DNA of 64,000 bases. Origin: Roseobacter sp. Its GTDB lineage: Bacteria; Pseudomonadota; Alphaproteobacteria; Rhodobacterales; Rhodobacteraceae. Made by a program: the position numbers and the translations under genes. Shown piece by piece: positions 37,886 to 46,562 of the stretch. Below the pieces are notes generated by a model, which saw only the letters and a list, made by a program, of their open reading frames with translations, was not told the origin of the DNA and searched no databases. Every line of letters begins with the position of its first letter. Position 1 is the stretch's first letter. The DNA lies in assembly GCA_024636495.1 (NCBI GenBank), contig JAGXGZ010000081.1:1-64000 (forward strand), given 5' to 3'.

Positions 37886-38365
37886 TCAACTTTGCGCCGT
37901 AGCGTGATCATGGGTTTCAAAATGGCGCTTCAGGCGGTCGGGCAGGGCGAAGCGGCCTGACCCATCTGGTTCAAGCAGCACTAAAATGCAGTCAAAGGTC
38001 GCGCGCAATTGGCCGTCCACCCACACCTGCTGGCTTAGGCTGTAAGACGTGTTCCGAAATCCCGTGCAGCGGCAGGTCACGATGTAGTCCTCACGCTCCA
38101 GCAATTCATGCAGATAGCGGATCGACCCCGACCGGATGACCACGCGCGGCCCCGGCGTGTCGATCAGACCTTGTTCCACAAGGGATTGCGTGTATCGAAT
38201 GCGAAGCCGTTCAAACCACTCAAAATAAGTGCAGTTGTTGACGTGGTTGTTTGTATCCAGATCGGAAAACCGCACCTGATCCGCCATCGCAAGGGGCTGG
38301 GGTTCATTAATACCTGCGCTGCGTTGCTGATCGGGGCTTAGGGGGGTGTGAAAAGGAACTGTCAT
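37886..38365 (-). CDS. hotdog-fold acyl-CoA thioesterase
   Basis: A 159-aa protein of the 4-hydroxybenzoyl-CoA thioesterase/YbgC type: FSDLDTNNHVNNCTYFEWFERLRI contains the catalytic Asp in the D-x-D-x-x-x-H-V-N-N motif, followed by a VVIRSGSIRYLHELLEREDYIV strand pattern. It would hydrolyse an acyl-CoA in the cytoplasm. It is divergent from the DmdB-like CoA ligase with about 90 bp between starts, which hints at related acyl-CoA substrates, though this is inference. Confidence 0.88.
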   Translation of the reverse strand: MTVPFHTPLSPDQQRSAGINEPQPLAMADQVRFSDLDTNNHVNNCTYFEWFERLRIRYTQSLVEQGLIDTPGPRVVIRSGSIRYLHELLEREDYIVTCRCTGFRNTSYSLSQQVWVDGQLRATFDCILVLLEPDGSGRFALPDRLKRHFETHDHATAQS

Positions 38366-38454
38366 TCACCCTGCGTAAGCATGTGTCTGCGCGCTTGCAA
38401 GAGCAGGATGGATTGTTCAGGGTAGCGATAAAACCATAGTCGGGAGGACACGCC

Positions 38455-40080
38455 ATGCTTGGCCAAATGATGAGTAAATCGCTAACGATCTCAAGTCTGA
38501 TCGAACACGCACAACGCTACCATGCTACCGGAGAGATATATTCGGTCAATACTGGGGGCGGGGTCGAGGAAACCTCCTGGGGTCAGGTCGGGGCCAATTC
38601 ACGCGCTCTGGCGTCAGCATTGGCGGGTCTGGGGCTTGAACCACAAGCGCGCTGCGGCACGATCGCCTGGAACAACCGTCGCCATCTCGAGATCTACTTT
38701 GGGGCGTCGGGCGGTGGTTTTGTATGCCACACGATCAACCCCCGTCTTTTTCCTGAGCAGCTTGTTTATATCCTGAACCATGCCGAGGATAAGGTTTTGT
38801 TCATCGACAAGACGTTCGTCCCGTTGGTTGCCGCGATCCGTGACAAGCTTGAGCATCTTGAGCATATCGTGTTGATGGAAGGCAGTGACGCGGAAGCTGC
38901 CAAGGCGCTTCCCGGTCTGAAATTCTATGATGATCTGATCGAAAGCGGCGATTCCGAATTTGAATGGCCGGAATTGGATGAAAACACGGCATCAAGCCTT
39001 TGCTATACCTCGGGCACCACGGGCAATCCAAAGGGTGTCTTGTATTCGCACCGCTCGACCGTGCTGCACAGCTTTGGCATCAACCTGGCCGACAGCATCG
39101 GCATTTCCGCCAAAGAGGTCGTTCTGCCTGTCGTCCCGATGTTCCACGTCAACGCATGGGGCGCGCCTTATGCTTGCGCGATGGTCGGCGCGCGCATGGT
39201 CATGCCGGGGCCGGGGCTGGACGGGCCGTCGCTGGTTGGGTTGATTGATAAATACCAGATTTCACTGGCTTTGGGCGTACCGACAATCTGGCTGGGCCTG
39301 TTGGACGAAGCAGACAAGATCGGGTCCAGTCTGGCCAGCCTCAAGCGCACGGTTGTTGGCGGTTCTGCCTGCCCACCGTCGATGATGACGGCCTTCCGCG
39401 AGAAATACGGGGTCGAGACGATCCATGCGTGGGGCATGACTGAAATGTCGCCTGTCGGCAGCATTAACCAACCCTTGGCCAAGCATATGGACCTGCCAGA
39501 GGCCGATCAGCACAAGCTGCGCGAGAACCAAGGCCGGCCTGTGTACGGGGTCGAGCTGGAAATTCTGGACGACGATGGCAAGCCGCTGCCCCATGATGGC
39601 AAAACTCAAGGCGATCTGGTGACAAAAGGGTACTGGATTCTGGATGCGTATTTCCGCAAAACCCGCGAGGAAACGCTGACCAAGGATGGGTGGTTTGATA
39701 CTGGCGATGTGGCGACGATGGACCCTGACGGCTATGTCACGATCCGCGACCGGTCAAAGGATATCATCAAATCAGGTGGCGAGTGGATCAGCTCGGTCGA
39801 GCTGGAGAATATCGCTATCTCTCATCCGCAATTGTCCGATGCCGCCGTGATTGGTGCGAAGCATAAAAAATGGGATGAACGCCCCATTCTGATTGCCGTG
39901 AAGCGCGAGGGGCAAGAGCCGACCGAAGAAGACGTGCTTGGCATCTTTGAGGGAAAGATTGCGAAATGGCAAACGCCCGATTGCGTGGTCTTTACCGACG
40001 TTCTGCCGCGTAACGCTACTGGTAAAGTGCTTAAGCGCAATCTTCGCGACGAATTTGGTGATGTGCTGATCAAGAAATAA
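38455..40080 (+). CDS. dmdB: acyl-CoA ligase, probable 3-methylmercaptopropionyl-CoA ligase (DmdB)
   Basis: Would activate 3-methylmercaptopropionate, the DMSP demethylation product, to its CoA thioester; DmdB enzymes also take short fatty acids. 541 aa; P-loop LCYTSGTTGNPKGVLYSHRS (residues 182-201), WGMTEMSP, DGWFDTGDVA, RSKDIIKSGGEWISS and the catalytic Lys in PRNATGKVLKR. The MLGQMM start, IAWNNRRHLEIYFGASGGGF and NQPLAKH stretches closely resemble DmdB of Ruegeria pomeroyi as I remember it. GGGAGGA precedes the ATG. dmdA, dmdC and dmdD are not in the window, so a generic medium-chain acyl-CoA ligase remains possible. Confidence 0.75.
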   Translation: MLGQMMSKSLTISSLIEHAQRYHATGEIYSVNTGGGVEETSWGQVGANSRALASALAGLGLEPQARCGTIAWNNRRHLEIYFGASGGGFVCHTINPRLFPEQLVYILNHAEDKVLFIDKTFVPLVAAIRDKLEHLEHIVLMEGSDAEAAKALPGLKFYDDLIESGDSEFEWPELDENTASSLCYTSGTTGNPKGVLYSHRSTVLHSFGINLADSIGISAKEVVLPVVPMFHVNAWGAPYACAMVGARMVMPGPGLDGPSLVGLIDKYQISLALGVPTIWLGLLDEADKIGSSLASLKRTVVGGSACPPSMMTAFREKYGVETIHAWGMTEMSPVGSINQPLAKHMDLPEADQHKLRENQGRPVYGVELEILDDDGKPLPHDGKTQGDLVTKGYWILDAYFRKTREETLTKDGWFDTGDVATMDPDGYVTIRDRSKDIIKSGGEWISSVELENIAISHPQLSDAAVIGAKHKKWDERPILIAVKREGQEPTEEDVLGIFEGKIAKWQTPDCVVFTDVLPRNATGKVLKRNLRDEFGDVLIKK

Positions 40081-40089
40081 ATACGCAGG

Positions 40090-40118
40090 CGCTGGCCTTG
40101 GTTAAAAGGCCAGCGTTT
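40090..40118 (+). terminator. terminator of the dmdB-like gene
   Basis: A 10-bp perfect stem (CGCTGGCCTT / AAGGCCAGCG) with loop GGTTAA and a short TTTC tail, 10 bp after the stop codon. Confidence 0.75.
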
Positions 40119-40729
40119 CATGGCAGCGCAGATTAAACGCTAAATCTGTTTGAATCAGCGCATCTATACGTAGGTGCGCCGGCGCTTGCTGCACGATTTG
40201 CAGACTTCTTCTGGCATTGACCGGCTGTCACGCCAGCGGTGTAAGCCAACAAAGCAGGGAACTCGCGCCAGAGCGCGGAAAATAGAGTGTAACATCGATT
40301 ACCTATGGGAGTGTGGTTAAGCTGTGAAAACTCTTGCTTAGTAAAAAAAGGCCACCAATTAACAAAATTAAGCATATCAAATCAACGCTATAAGTCCAAA
40401 TAATACTTTATTTTTCAATCTTTAGCTGTTTTAAATCAACGGTGTACAATCCTGTCGGGAAATCTTGGCTTGATTTGCGTCTATATTAGGCATATTAGTG
40501 CGCTTTGGTTCATTTCGGATGTCGATGACAAACATTTAAACCGCGAATCTAATGGCACGGGGAAATGCTGCAATTACTCTTCCCATCCTAAATGGAACAC
40601 ATGGTATTCTCTTCTCTGCAAACGTCCGACGATGCGCCGTTTGCGCGCCCGATTGCCGCCCCGACACTCTGGCAATCTCGTTCGACCTAGGTGTCAGCTC
40701 CCCCCAAAGGGCCTCAAAACAAGCGAGTA
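40119..40729. other. 611-bp intergenic region without a supported gene
   Basis: The stretch 40320-40480 looks AT-rich. Several short ORFs cross the region but none shows a family motif or a ribosome site. It lies at the 3' end of a tRNA gene, a common island insertion point, but no integrase fragment or duplicate of the tRNA 3' end was found. CAGATT-N8-AATCTG near 40129 is a minor inverted repeat. Confidence 0.5.
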
Positions 40730-40806
40730 TGGTAGGCCCGGCAGGACTTGAACCCGCAACCAAAGCGTTATGAGCGCTCTGCTCTAACCAGTTGAGCTAC
40801 AGGCCC
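40730..40806 (-). tRNA. tRNA with anticodon CAT, probably tRNA-Ile2 (lysidine)
   Basis: 77 nt including encoded CCA. Acceptor GGGCCTG pairs with CGGGCCT (one G-T end pair), the D arm contains TAGCTCAACTGGTTAGAGC, the anticodon arm AGCG-CTCATAA-CGCT gives CAT, and the T arm GCGGG-TTCAAGT-CCTGC is complete. Automatic tools call this tRNA-Met. C4-G69 and C5-G68 in the acceptor stem match identity elements for lysidine synthetase TilS, and the body resembles alphaproteobacterial tRNA-Ile2 rather than elongator Met, so it would read AUA after lysidine modification. It is not the initiator, which carries three G-C pairs in the anticodon stem. Confidence 0.93.
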
Positions 40807-40817
40807 GCCATATCGGT

Positions 40818-40846
40818 TTCGTAAGGGGGTGCGGCTTGCACGTCAA
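40818..40846 (-). promoter_or_regulatory. candidate tRNA promoter
   Basis: On the minus strand CTTGACG, a 17-bp spacer and TACGAA, ending 11 bp before the mature tRNA 5' end. The -35 is strong and of the CTTGAC type common in alphaproteobacteria; the -10 is weak. Confidence 0.5.
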
Positions 40847-40939
40847 GACCAAGAACGGTTGGCTAGGTGTGTCTTGCATTGCACGCCTGCGCGCGGTGCT
40901 ATAACCCGCTTTCGCAAAGGCAATAAGCGGCGGGGCCCG

Positions 40940-41989
40940 ATGATGACCAACTCGAAGAACGGAATCACCTATGCGGATGCAGGGGTGGATATCGACGCGG
41001 GCAATGCGCTGGTCGAGCGGATCAAACCTGCGGCCAAGCGTACCAAACGTCCCGGCGTGATGTCAGGCCTCGGCGGCTTTGGCGCATTGTTTGACCTCAA
41101 AGGTGCGGGCTATGTCGATCCGATCCTTGTGGCCGCGACTGATGGTGTCGGGACCAAGCTGCGTATCGCGATTGATACCGGAAATGTTGACGGCGTTGGC
41201 GTTGATCTGGTGGCCATGTGCGTTAATGATCTGGTCTGCCAAGGGGCGGAGCCTTTGTTTTTCCTTGATTATTTCGCCACCGGCAAACTGGAGACAGAAG
41301 AAGCCGCACGCATCATCGAAGGTATCGCACGAGGCTGCGAAGGATCGGGTTGCGCGCTTATTGGCGGCGAGACGGCGGAAATGCCGGGTATGTATTCTGA
41401 CGGCGATTTCGACCTTGCAGGCTTTGCCGTGGGGGCCATGGAACGGGGCGCTGATTTGCCAAGTGGTGTGGTCGCGGGCGATGTTCTGCTGGGGTTGGCC
41501 TCGGACGGGGTGCATTCAAACGGCTATAGTCTTGTGCGCAAACTGGTCGCAATGTCGGGCCTGGGATGGGAGGCGAACTGCCCGTGGGCTGATGGCTCTT
41601 TGGGCGAGGTTTTGCTTACCCCTACAAGGCTTTACGTGAAACCGGCCTTGCAAGCGATCCGGGCAGGGGGCGTGCATGCGTTGGCCCATATCACCGGCGG
41701 TGGCTTGACCGAAAACCTGCCCCGCGTGTTGCCAGACGACATGGGGGCCGAGATTGACCTGAGCGCGTGGGACATGCCCGGCGTGTTCAAATGGATGGCT
41801 GACATCGGCAGCATGACCGAGCCGGAAATGCTCAAGACGTTTAACTGCGGTGTTGGTATGATTCTGGTCGTGTCGGCAGATCAGGCCGAGGCGCTGTCAG
41901 GATTACTGCGCGAAGCGGGCGAAACCGTTTACGATATGGGCCGCGTCACGGATGGGGCAGGCATCGACTACAGCGGAAACCTTTTGTGA
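40940..41989 (+). CDS. purM: phosphoribosylformylglycinamidine cyclo-ligase
   Basis: AIR synthetase, fifth step of purine synthesis. 349 aa with [60 protein letters not shown] and [14 protein letters not shown], all PurM hallmarks. The ORF opens at 40829; ATG 40940 ([15 protein letters not shown]) is chosen because GCGGGG precedes it and the upstream codons are unlike the family. Its stop overlaps the purN GTG start. Confidence 0.97.
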   Translation: MMTNSKNGITYADAGVDIDAGNALVERIKPAAKRTKRPGVMSGLGGFGALFDLKGAGYVDPILVAATDGVGTKLRIAIDTGNVDGVGVDLVAMCVNDLVCQGAEPLFFLDYFATGKLETEEAARIIEGIARGCEGSGCALIGGETAEMPGMYSDGDFDLAGFAVGAMERGADLPSGVVAGDVLLGLASDGVHSNGYSLVRKLVAMSGLGWEANCPWADGSLGEVLLTPTRLYVKPALQAIRAGGVHALAHITGGGLTENLPRVLPDDMGAEIDLSAWDMPGVFKWMADIGSMTEPEMLKTFNCGVGMILVVSADQAEALSGLLREAGETVYDMGRVTDGAGIDYSGNLL

Positions 41990-42585
41990 CCAAACGCGTT
42001 GCGATTTTTCTGTCGGGCGGTGGGTCGAACATGCGGGCATTGGTCGAAGATATGACCGGCGACCACCCTGCGCGGCCTTGTGTTATTGTGTCGAATGTTG
42101 CCAATGCGGGCGGGATTTCTTGGGCGCGCGCGCGCGGCATTGCCACCGAAGTTGTTGATCACAAACCCTATCAAGGCGACCGCGCCGCGTTCGAGGCAGA
42201 ACTGTCGGCGCGTCTGGCCCCTCATGCGCCGGACATCATTTGTCTGGCCGGTTTTATGCGCAAACTGACTGCTGGCTTCACCGATGCGTGGGCGGGCCGC
42301 ATGATCAACATCCATCCGTCGTTGCTGCCACTTTACAAAGGCTTGCACACCCATGCCCGTGCGATCGAGGCTGGCGATGCGCAGCATGGCTGCACGGTTC
42401 ACGAGGTCACAGCCGCGTTGGACGATGGCCCCATTCTGGGGCAGGCTGTGGTGCCGATTTTGGCGGATGATACGGAAGAAGCCCTGGCTGCGCGCGTCCT
42501 GGTGCAAGAACATCGTCTGTATCCCGCCGTCCTGCGCCGTTTCGCAGGCGGTGACCGCAGTTTGTTGATGCTGGGCAGTCAGTGA
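41986..42585 (+). CDS. purN: phosphoribosylglycinamide formyltransferase
   Basis: Transfers formyl from 10-formyl-THF to GAR. 199 aa with [19 protein letters not shown] (phosphate loop), [62 protein letters not shown] (catalytic Asn-His-Asp region). The GTG start overlaps the purM TGA (GTGA), so translation is coupled. The intergenic spacing to rnd is 70 bp. Confidence 0.97.
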   Translation: MTKRVAIFLSGGGSNMRALVEDMTGDHPARPCVIVSNVANAGGISWARARGIATEVVDHKPYQGDRAAFEAELSARLAPHAPDIICLAGFMRKLTAGFTDAWAGRMINIHPSLLPLYKGLHTHARAIEAGDAQHGCTVHEVTAALDDGPILGQAVVPILADDTEEALAARVLVQEHRLYPAVLRRFAGGDRSLLMLGSQ

Positions 42586-42655
42586 ACGGCTTTTCGGCCC
42601 GCACTGTTTCGATTATTCATTGCCTGTTGGCAAACCTCTGGTCAAAGTAGATTTT

Positions 42656-43813
42656 ATGAAAACAATCACAACCACAGCCGAGCTTGAAGCCTACTGCCTT
42701 GAAGCTGCCAAATATAATTATGTGACGGTCGACACCGAATTTTTGCGCGAACGGACATATTACTCCAAGCTTTGCCTGATTCAACTTGCGATGCCGGGAA
42801 CTGACGATTCCGGTGCCGTTCTGGTTGATCCACTTGTGGGCGACATGTCGCTAGAGCCGCTTTATACGTTGTTTCGCGATACATCCGTGGTCAAAGTGTT
42901 TCATGCCGCACGTCAGGATCTTGAGATTTTCTTTGTTGATGCGGGTGTTTTCCCCGAACCGTTGTTTGATACGCAGGTCGCGGCGATGGTGTGTGGCTTT
43001 GGCGAACAGGTGGGTTACGAGACTCTGGTGCGCAAGATTGCCCATCAGGCCGTGGACAAAACATCGCGTTTTACCGATTGGTCACGCCGTCCGCTTAGCG
43101 ACGCGCAGGCGAAATACGCATTGGCCGATGTAACCCACCTGCGGCAGGTCTATGAATTTCTGGCCGCGCAGTTGAAAGAAAACGGCAGGGCGCGTTGGGT
43201 TGCGGAAGAGCTTGAGATTCTGACCAGTCCCGATACCTATACCACTGCGCCCAGAGACGCATGGAAACGGGTCAAGACGCGGACAAATTCGTCAAAGTTT
43301 TTGGCGATTGTTCGCGAACTCGCGGCGTTTCGCGAGGATTATGCGCAGTCGCATAACGTCCCGCGCAGTCGGGTGTACAAAGACGATGCGCTGGTCGAAC
43401 TGGCCAGCAACAAGCCCAAGAACCACGAAGAACTGGGCCGCGCGCGTCTGCTTTTGCGCGATGCGCGCAAGGGCGAGATTGCCGATGGTATTCTTAAGGC
43501 CGTCCAAGCGGGTGTGAATTGCCCCGCAAATGACCTGCCTCAGCCCGATCGCAGCCGCGACAAGTTGCAAGTGAACCCCGCGCTGGCCGATCTATTGCGG
43601 GTGCTTTTGAAAGCCAAGACCGAGAGTGCAGGGGTCGCTGCCAAGCTGATCGCCCCTGCAATTGATCTTGACGGGATCGCTGGGGGTTTGCGCGATATGC
43701 CCGCCCTCAAGGGGTGGCGGCGCGAGGTGTTCGGTGATGACGCAATCCGGCTTTGCGAGGGAAAGATCGCTTTGACCGCGGTTGGGTCAGACGTCAAAGT
43801 GGTTGAGCTTTAA
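42656..43813 (+). CDS. rnd: ribonuclease D
   Basis: 3'-5' exoribonuclease acting on tRNA precursors. 385 aa. The DEDD exonuclease domain shows VTVDTEFLRERTYYSKLCLIQL (DxE), VFHAARQDLEIFF and YALADVTHLRQVYEFL (the DEDDy Tyr/Asp); the HRDC region follows about residue 205 (FLAIVRELAAFREDYAQSHNVPRSRVYKDDALVELA). ATG 42656 gives the family start MKTITTTAELEAYC; there is no good Shine-Dalgarno sequence, and a TTG 12 codons upstream opens the ORF. Confidence 0.95.
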   Translation: MKTITTTAELEAYCLEAAKYNYVTVDTEFLRERTYYSKLCLIQLAMPGTDDSGAVLVDPLVGDMSLEPLYTLFRDTSVVKVFHAARQDLEIFFVDAGVFPEPLFDTQVAAMVCGFGEQVGYETLVRKIAHQAVDKTSRFTDWSRRPLSDAQAKYALADVTHLRQVYEFLAAQLKENGRARWVAEELEILTSPDTYTTAPRDAWKRVKTRTNSSKFLAIVRELAAFREDYAQSHNVPRSRVYKDDALVELASNKPKNHEELGRARLLLRDARKGEIADGILKAVQAGVNCPANDLPQPDRSRDKLQVNPALADLLRVLLKAKTESAGVAAKLIAPAIDLDGIAGGLRDMPALKGWRREVFGDDAIRLCEGKIALTAVGSDVKVVEL

Positions 43814-43842
43814 GGCTCAACCCATTGTTATATAAACATTTA

Positions 43843-44364
43843 TTACCGACGTGATGTCATCGCGTTGCGCTGGCCTTCGACACGGATCGTGCGAACCCCG
43901 GCCAACATCTGGTCGGTAAGCTTGCGTCCCGCAGTGACTTCTCGGGTTGGGATTGTGCCGATCGCTGTGTTACTTGCGGGCTCGACCCCTTCAAGGCGGT
44001 AGGTCAGAACTCCGTCAACAGGCAGCTCGTCCTCGTTTGCGGGTGTCAATTGCACCTCGTAAATGCCCTGACGCGCGGCCAATCCGGTTGCGCGGATCAA
44101 TGCGCCACCGGCAACACGCTCGATCGTTAGATTGGTGACCTGATCAAATGGACGACCTTTATACGACGTCGCTTCGGCTCGCGAGCTGCTGAACAGGCTT
44201 GAGCGTTCGGGGATCAACGGGTTGGTATTGACCTGTTGGGCAGTCACGGCTTCGGAGCGTGCCGAACCGAACCAATTAAACGGGTTAGCCCGGCTGTCGC
44301 GGACTGTTGCACAGCCAGACAGAACAAGGGTCGATACCAAAAGAGCCGAAAAGGTTTTGCGCAT
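43843..44364 (-). CDS. putative outer-membrane lipoprotein
   Basis: A 173-aa lipoprotein of unknown function: MRKTFSALLVSTLVLSGCATVRDSRANPFNWFG has a lipobox LSGC with Cys at residue 18. The mature part has an Arg/Ser-rich first third and a beta-rich domain (ALIRATGLAARQGIYEVQLTP) ending in RRAMTSRR-like basic residues. It is convergent with rnd and divergent from sufE-like, with the sufE ORF extending over its 5' end on the track only because of an over-long frame. Confidence 0.78.
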   Translation of the reverse strand: MRKTFSALLVSTLVLSGCATVRDSRANPFNWFGSARSEAVTAQQVNTNPLIPERSSLFSSSRAEATSYKGRPFDQVTNLTIERVAGGALIRATGLAARQGIYEVQLTPANEDELPVDGVLTYRLEGVEPASNTAIGTIPTREVTAGRKLTDQMLAGVRTIRVEGQRNAMTSRR

Positions 44365-44479
44365 AGGGTCCGCCGTGAAATTACCGTGCTATTTGACTAA
44401 CCCATCCCAAGCCTGTTGGGAAGGGGTGGACGTTTCGCAATGCGCAACCTACCTGTCTAGCAATCGGAGTGAGGGAAAT

Positions 44480-44893
44480 ATGATGGCCACAGCAGCGTTT
44501 GAGGAACTGGTTGAGGATTTCGAATTCCTGGATGACTGGGAAGATCGTTATCGACATGTGATTGACCTGGGCAAGGGGATGGACCCGCTTGCCGAGGCGC
44601 TGCGCGTCCCTGCCACCAAAGTTGATGGATGTGCCAGCCAAGTCTGGTTGCACGCGAGTTTCGACGACAGGTCGCTGCATTTTGACGGGGCAAGTGACGC
44701 GATGATCGTCTCGGGGCTGATTGCTGTTTTGCGTTGCCTTTACAACGGGTTGCCGCCTGCTGATGTCCTGGCCGTTGACGCACGTGCCGAGATGGGGCGG
44801 CTGGGGCTGAACGAGCATCTGTCGGCGCAACGGTCAAACGGCTTGACCGCGATGATCGAACGGATTCGCGAGACTGCATCCGCGCAAGGCTAG
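44480..44893 (+). CDS. sufE: SufE-family cysteine desulfurase activator
   Basis: Takes persulfide sulfur from SufS for Fe-S assembly. 137 aa from the chosen start; FEELVEDFEFLDDWEDRYRHVIDLGKGMDPL and VDGCASQVWLHA with the sulfur-accepting Cys, then GLIAVLRCLYNGLPPADVLAVDA, are classic SufE. The ORF track begins at 44222, inside the antisense lipoprotein gene; ATG 44480 (or 44483) follows GAGGG and gives the family length. No other suf genes are adjacent. Confidence 0.93.
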   Translation: MMATAAFEELVEDFEFLDDWEDRYRHVIDLGKGMDPLAEALRVPATKVDGCASQVWLHASFDDRSLHFDGASDAMIVSGLIAVLRCLYNGLPPADVLAVDARAEMGRLGLNEHLSAQRSNGLTAMIERIRETASAQG

Positions 44894-44960
44894 ATTTGTT
44901 GGCCACTCGCGCGTTTGGAGCAGGCGAGGCGGCACGTGAGTTTATTCGGCAAAACGAAAA

Positions 44961-45599
44961 TCAGAGCGCTTTGAGCGTTTGTTCGAGGTCTCCATATCCT
45001 GTGAAGCGGCGCTCGAACGCGAGACCAAGGGTTTTTGCACATTCTTCGGCTTTGGCGGTCAGGGCGGGATCATCGGTCTGGGCCTGATACACCAGCTTTT
45101 CATAATTGCCGAAATACATATCGCGCAGTTCCGGATGGCGGTCTAATCCCATCGGTTTCATGATAAATGCATCGAATTGCCGGACCAGAAAATCCGTGAG
45201 GTAGAAGGTCGTGATCTCTGTCTCGGTCAGTTTCGCGAACCGGTCATTGCCCTCGAAAAAGCTGTAGCAATGTGGCCCTGCAACCATCTGAACGCCCATG
45301 TCTTCACAGGCCGCCTCCAGCAGTCCACCGGTGCCGCAATCGGCGTAGACGACAAAGACATCATCATATTGGTCGCGGTGTTTCGCCACGGCGGCACGCA
45401 CGGCGTTGGTGATTTTTTCAGGGTAAAGATGCAGATTGGCGGGCAGGCAGGTCAGGTCCAGATGCGTCCAGCCATTTGCGGCCCGAAGATCAAGGATCTC
45501 TCGGGCCAAGGCACCACAAGCGATCAACAAGATGCGTCCCTTTGCAGCCTTAAGGGGCAATCCTTGTTCGGTCAGCTGTTGATCAGAAAGCGGTTTCAT
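44961..45599 (-). CDS. DUF1638 protein next to a corrinoid protein
   Basis: 212 aa. RILLIACGALAREILDL, LTCLPANLHLYPEKI, VFVVYADCGTGGLLEAACE and GPHCYSFFEGNDRF carry the conserved cysteines and histidine of DUF1638. This family is found beside corrinoid-dependent methyltransferases and is thought to support them, but no activity is established. It lies downstream of the corrinoid protein gene, separated by a terminator-like hairpin. A function in cobalamin or methyl-group handling is inferred from context. Confidence 0.85.
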   Translation of the reverse strand: MKPLSDQQLTEQGLPLKAAKGRILLIACGALAREILDLRAANGWTHLDLTCLPANLHLYPEKITNAVRAAVAKHRDQYDDVFVVYADCGTGGLLEAACEDMGVQMVAGPHCYSFFEGNDRFAKLTETEITTFYLTDFLVRQFDAFIMKPMGLDRHPELRDMYFGNYEKLVYQAQTDDPALTAKAEECAKTLGLAFERRFTGYGDLEQTLKAL

Positions 45600-45616
45600 C
45601 TGGTCCCCCTAACGCA

Positions 45617-45645
45617 AAAGGCCCCTCCGGTCAGGAGAGGCCTTT
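45617..45645 (-). terminator. terminator or attenuator between the corrinoid protein and DUF1638 genes
   Basis: AAAGGCC-c-CTCC / GGAG-a-GGCCTTT forms an 11-bp stem with one mismatch and a 5-nt loop; on the minus strand it is followed by TTTTGCG. It sits between two same-strand genes, so it may give unequal expression. Confidence 0.75.
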
Positions 45646-45663
45646 ATGTTCTATCTCAAAGCA

Positions 45664-46362
45664 TCAGGCCTTGGCGCTGTTATGCTTGCGGCCGACCCAT
45701 TCCTTTGCGGTCTCAACCGCGACGGCGGCATCCCGGCAATAGGCATCTGCACCGATGGCCTTGCCGAATTCTTCGTTCAGCGGCGCACCACCGACCAAAA
45801 CGATATAGTCATCGCGGATGCCCTGTTCGATCATCGTGTCAATCACGACCTTCATGTAAGGCATCGTGGTTGTCAAAAGCGCGGACATGCCCAGAATATC
45901 GGGCCCTTCGGTTTCCATCGCCTCAAGGTATTTTTCAACCGAGTTGTTGATGCCAAGATCGACCACTTCAAAGCCGGCACCTTCCATCATCATCGAAACA
46001 AGGTTCTTGCCGATGTCGTGAATGTCGCCTTTGACGGTGCCGATCACCATCTTGCCTACACGTGGTGCGCCGGTTTCAGCCAGCAACGGCTTGAGAATGG
46101 CCATGCCACCCTTCATCGCATTGGCAGCCAGCAACACTTCGGGCACAAACAGGATACCGTCGCGGAAATCTGCGCCGACAATGGTCATGCCGCCAACAAG
46201 TGCTTTTGTCAGCACATCATAGGGAATCCAGCCACGGGCGATCAGGATGTTAACGCCTTCTTCGATCTCTTCACGCATACCGTCGTACAGATCATCAAAC
46301 ATTTGCTGAACAAGTTCTTCGTCGTCCAGATCAGCCAGGATAATTTCGTCTTCTTCCGACAT
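45664..46362 (-). CDS. corrinoid (B12-binding) protein, methionine-synthase/MtbC type
   Basis: 232 aa. An N-terminal helical cap domain (to about residue 90) leads to a Rossmann B12 domain with GDIHDIGKNLVSMMMEGAGFEVVDLG, where the His binds cobalt from below, and IVLVGGAPLNEEFGKAIGADAYCRDAAVAVE at the end. Such proteins carry a methyl group between a donor methyltransferase and an acceptor. With the homocysteine methyltransferase gene about 1.3 kb away it matches the B12 module of a split MetH. No cobalamin riboswitch is visible upstream. Confidence 0.92.
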   Translation of the reverse strand: MSEEDEIILADLDDEELVQQMFDDLYDGMREEIEEGVNILIARGWIPYDVLTKALVGGMTIVGADFRDGILFVPEVLLAANAMKGGMAILKPLLAETGAPRVGKMVIGTVKGDIHDIGKNLVSMMMEGAGFEVVDLGINNSVEKYLEAMETEGPDILGMSALLTTTMPYMKVVIDTMIEQGIRDDYIVLVGGAPLNEEFGKAIGADAYCRDAAVAVETAKEWVGRKHNSAKA

Positions 46363-46562
46363 TGTCTTTCCTCATCGATTAACTTGCCCACAGGGCTTTT
46401 GCTCTTGTGTCACGGAATCCCAATGTGCCTCGTGCAGTTTGCGACAATGGCCGCGCCAACTGCGACGTTTCACTAGTTGAAAAATAGCGTCAATCATCCC
46501 GTAAAACAATGGCTTGGCGAACATATCTTGAAGATGTTCTTATTTTGTTCCAGAAGAATTGA

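Noticed and set aside
40552-40773. 73-aa plus-strand ORF ending GPAGLEPATKAL
   Set aside because: The AGLEPAT string is the well-known false translation of the strand opposite a tRNA; the end of this ORF runs antisense through tRNA-CAT and the rest has no motif.
40119-40806. tRNA-associated integrated element
   Set aside because: No integrase, no direct repeat of the tRNA 3' end, and only about 600 bp of gene-free sequence; at most a remnant.
46363-46562. Cobalamin or SAM riboswitch before the corrinoid protein gene
   Set aside because: The leader has no B12-box-like or SAM-II-like conserved segments that I can recognise and no clear aptamer stems.
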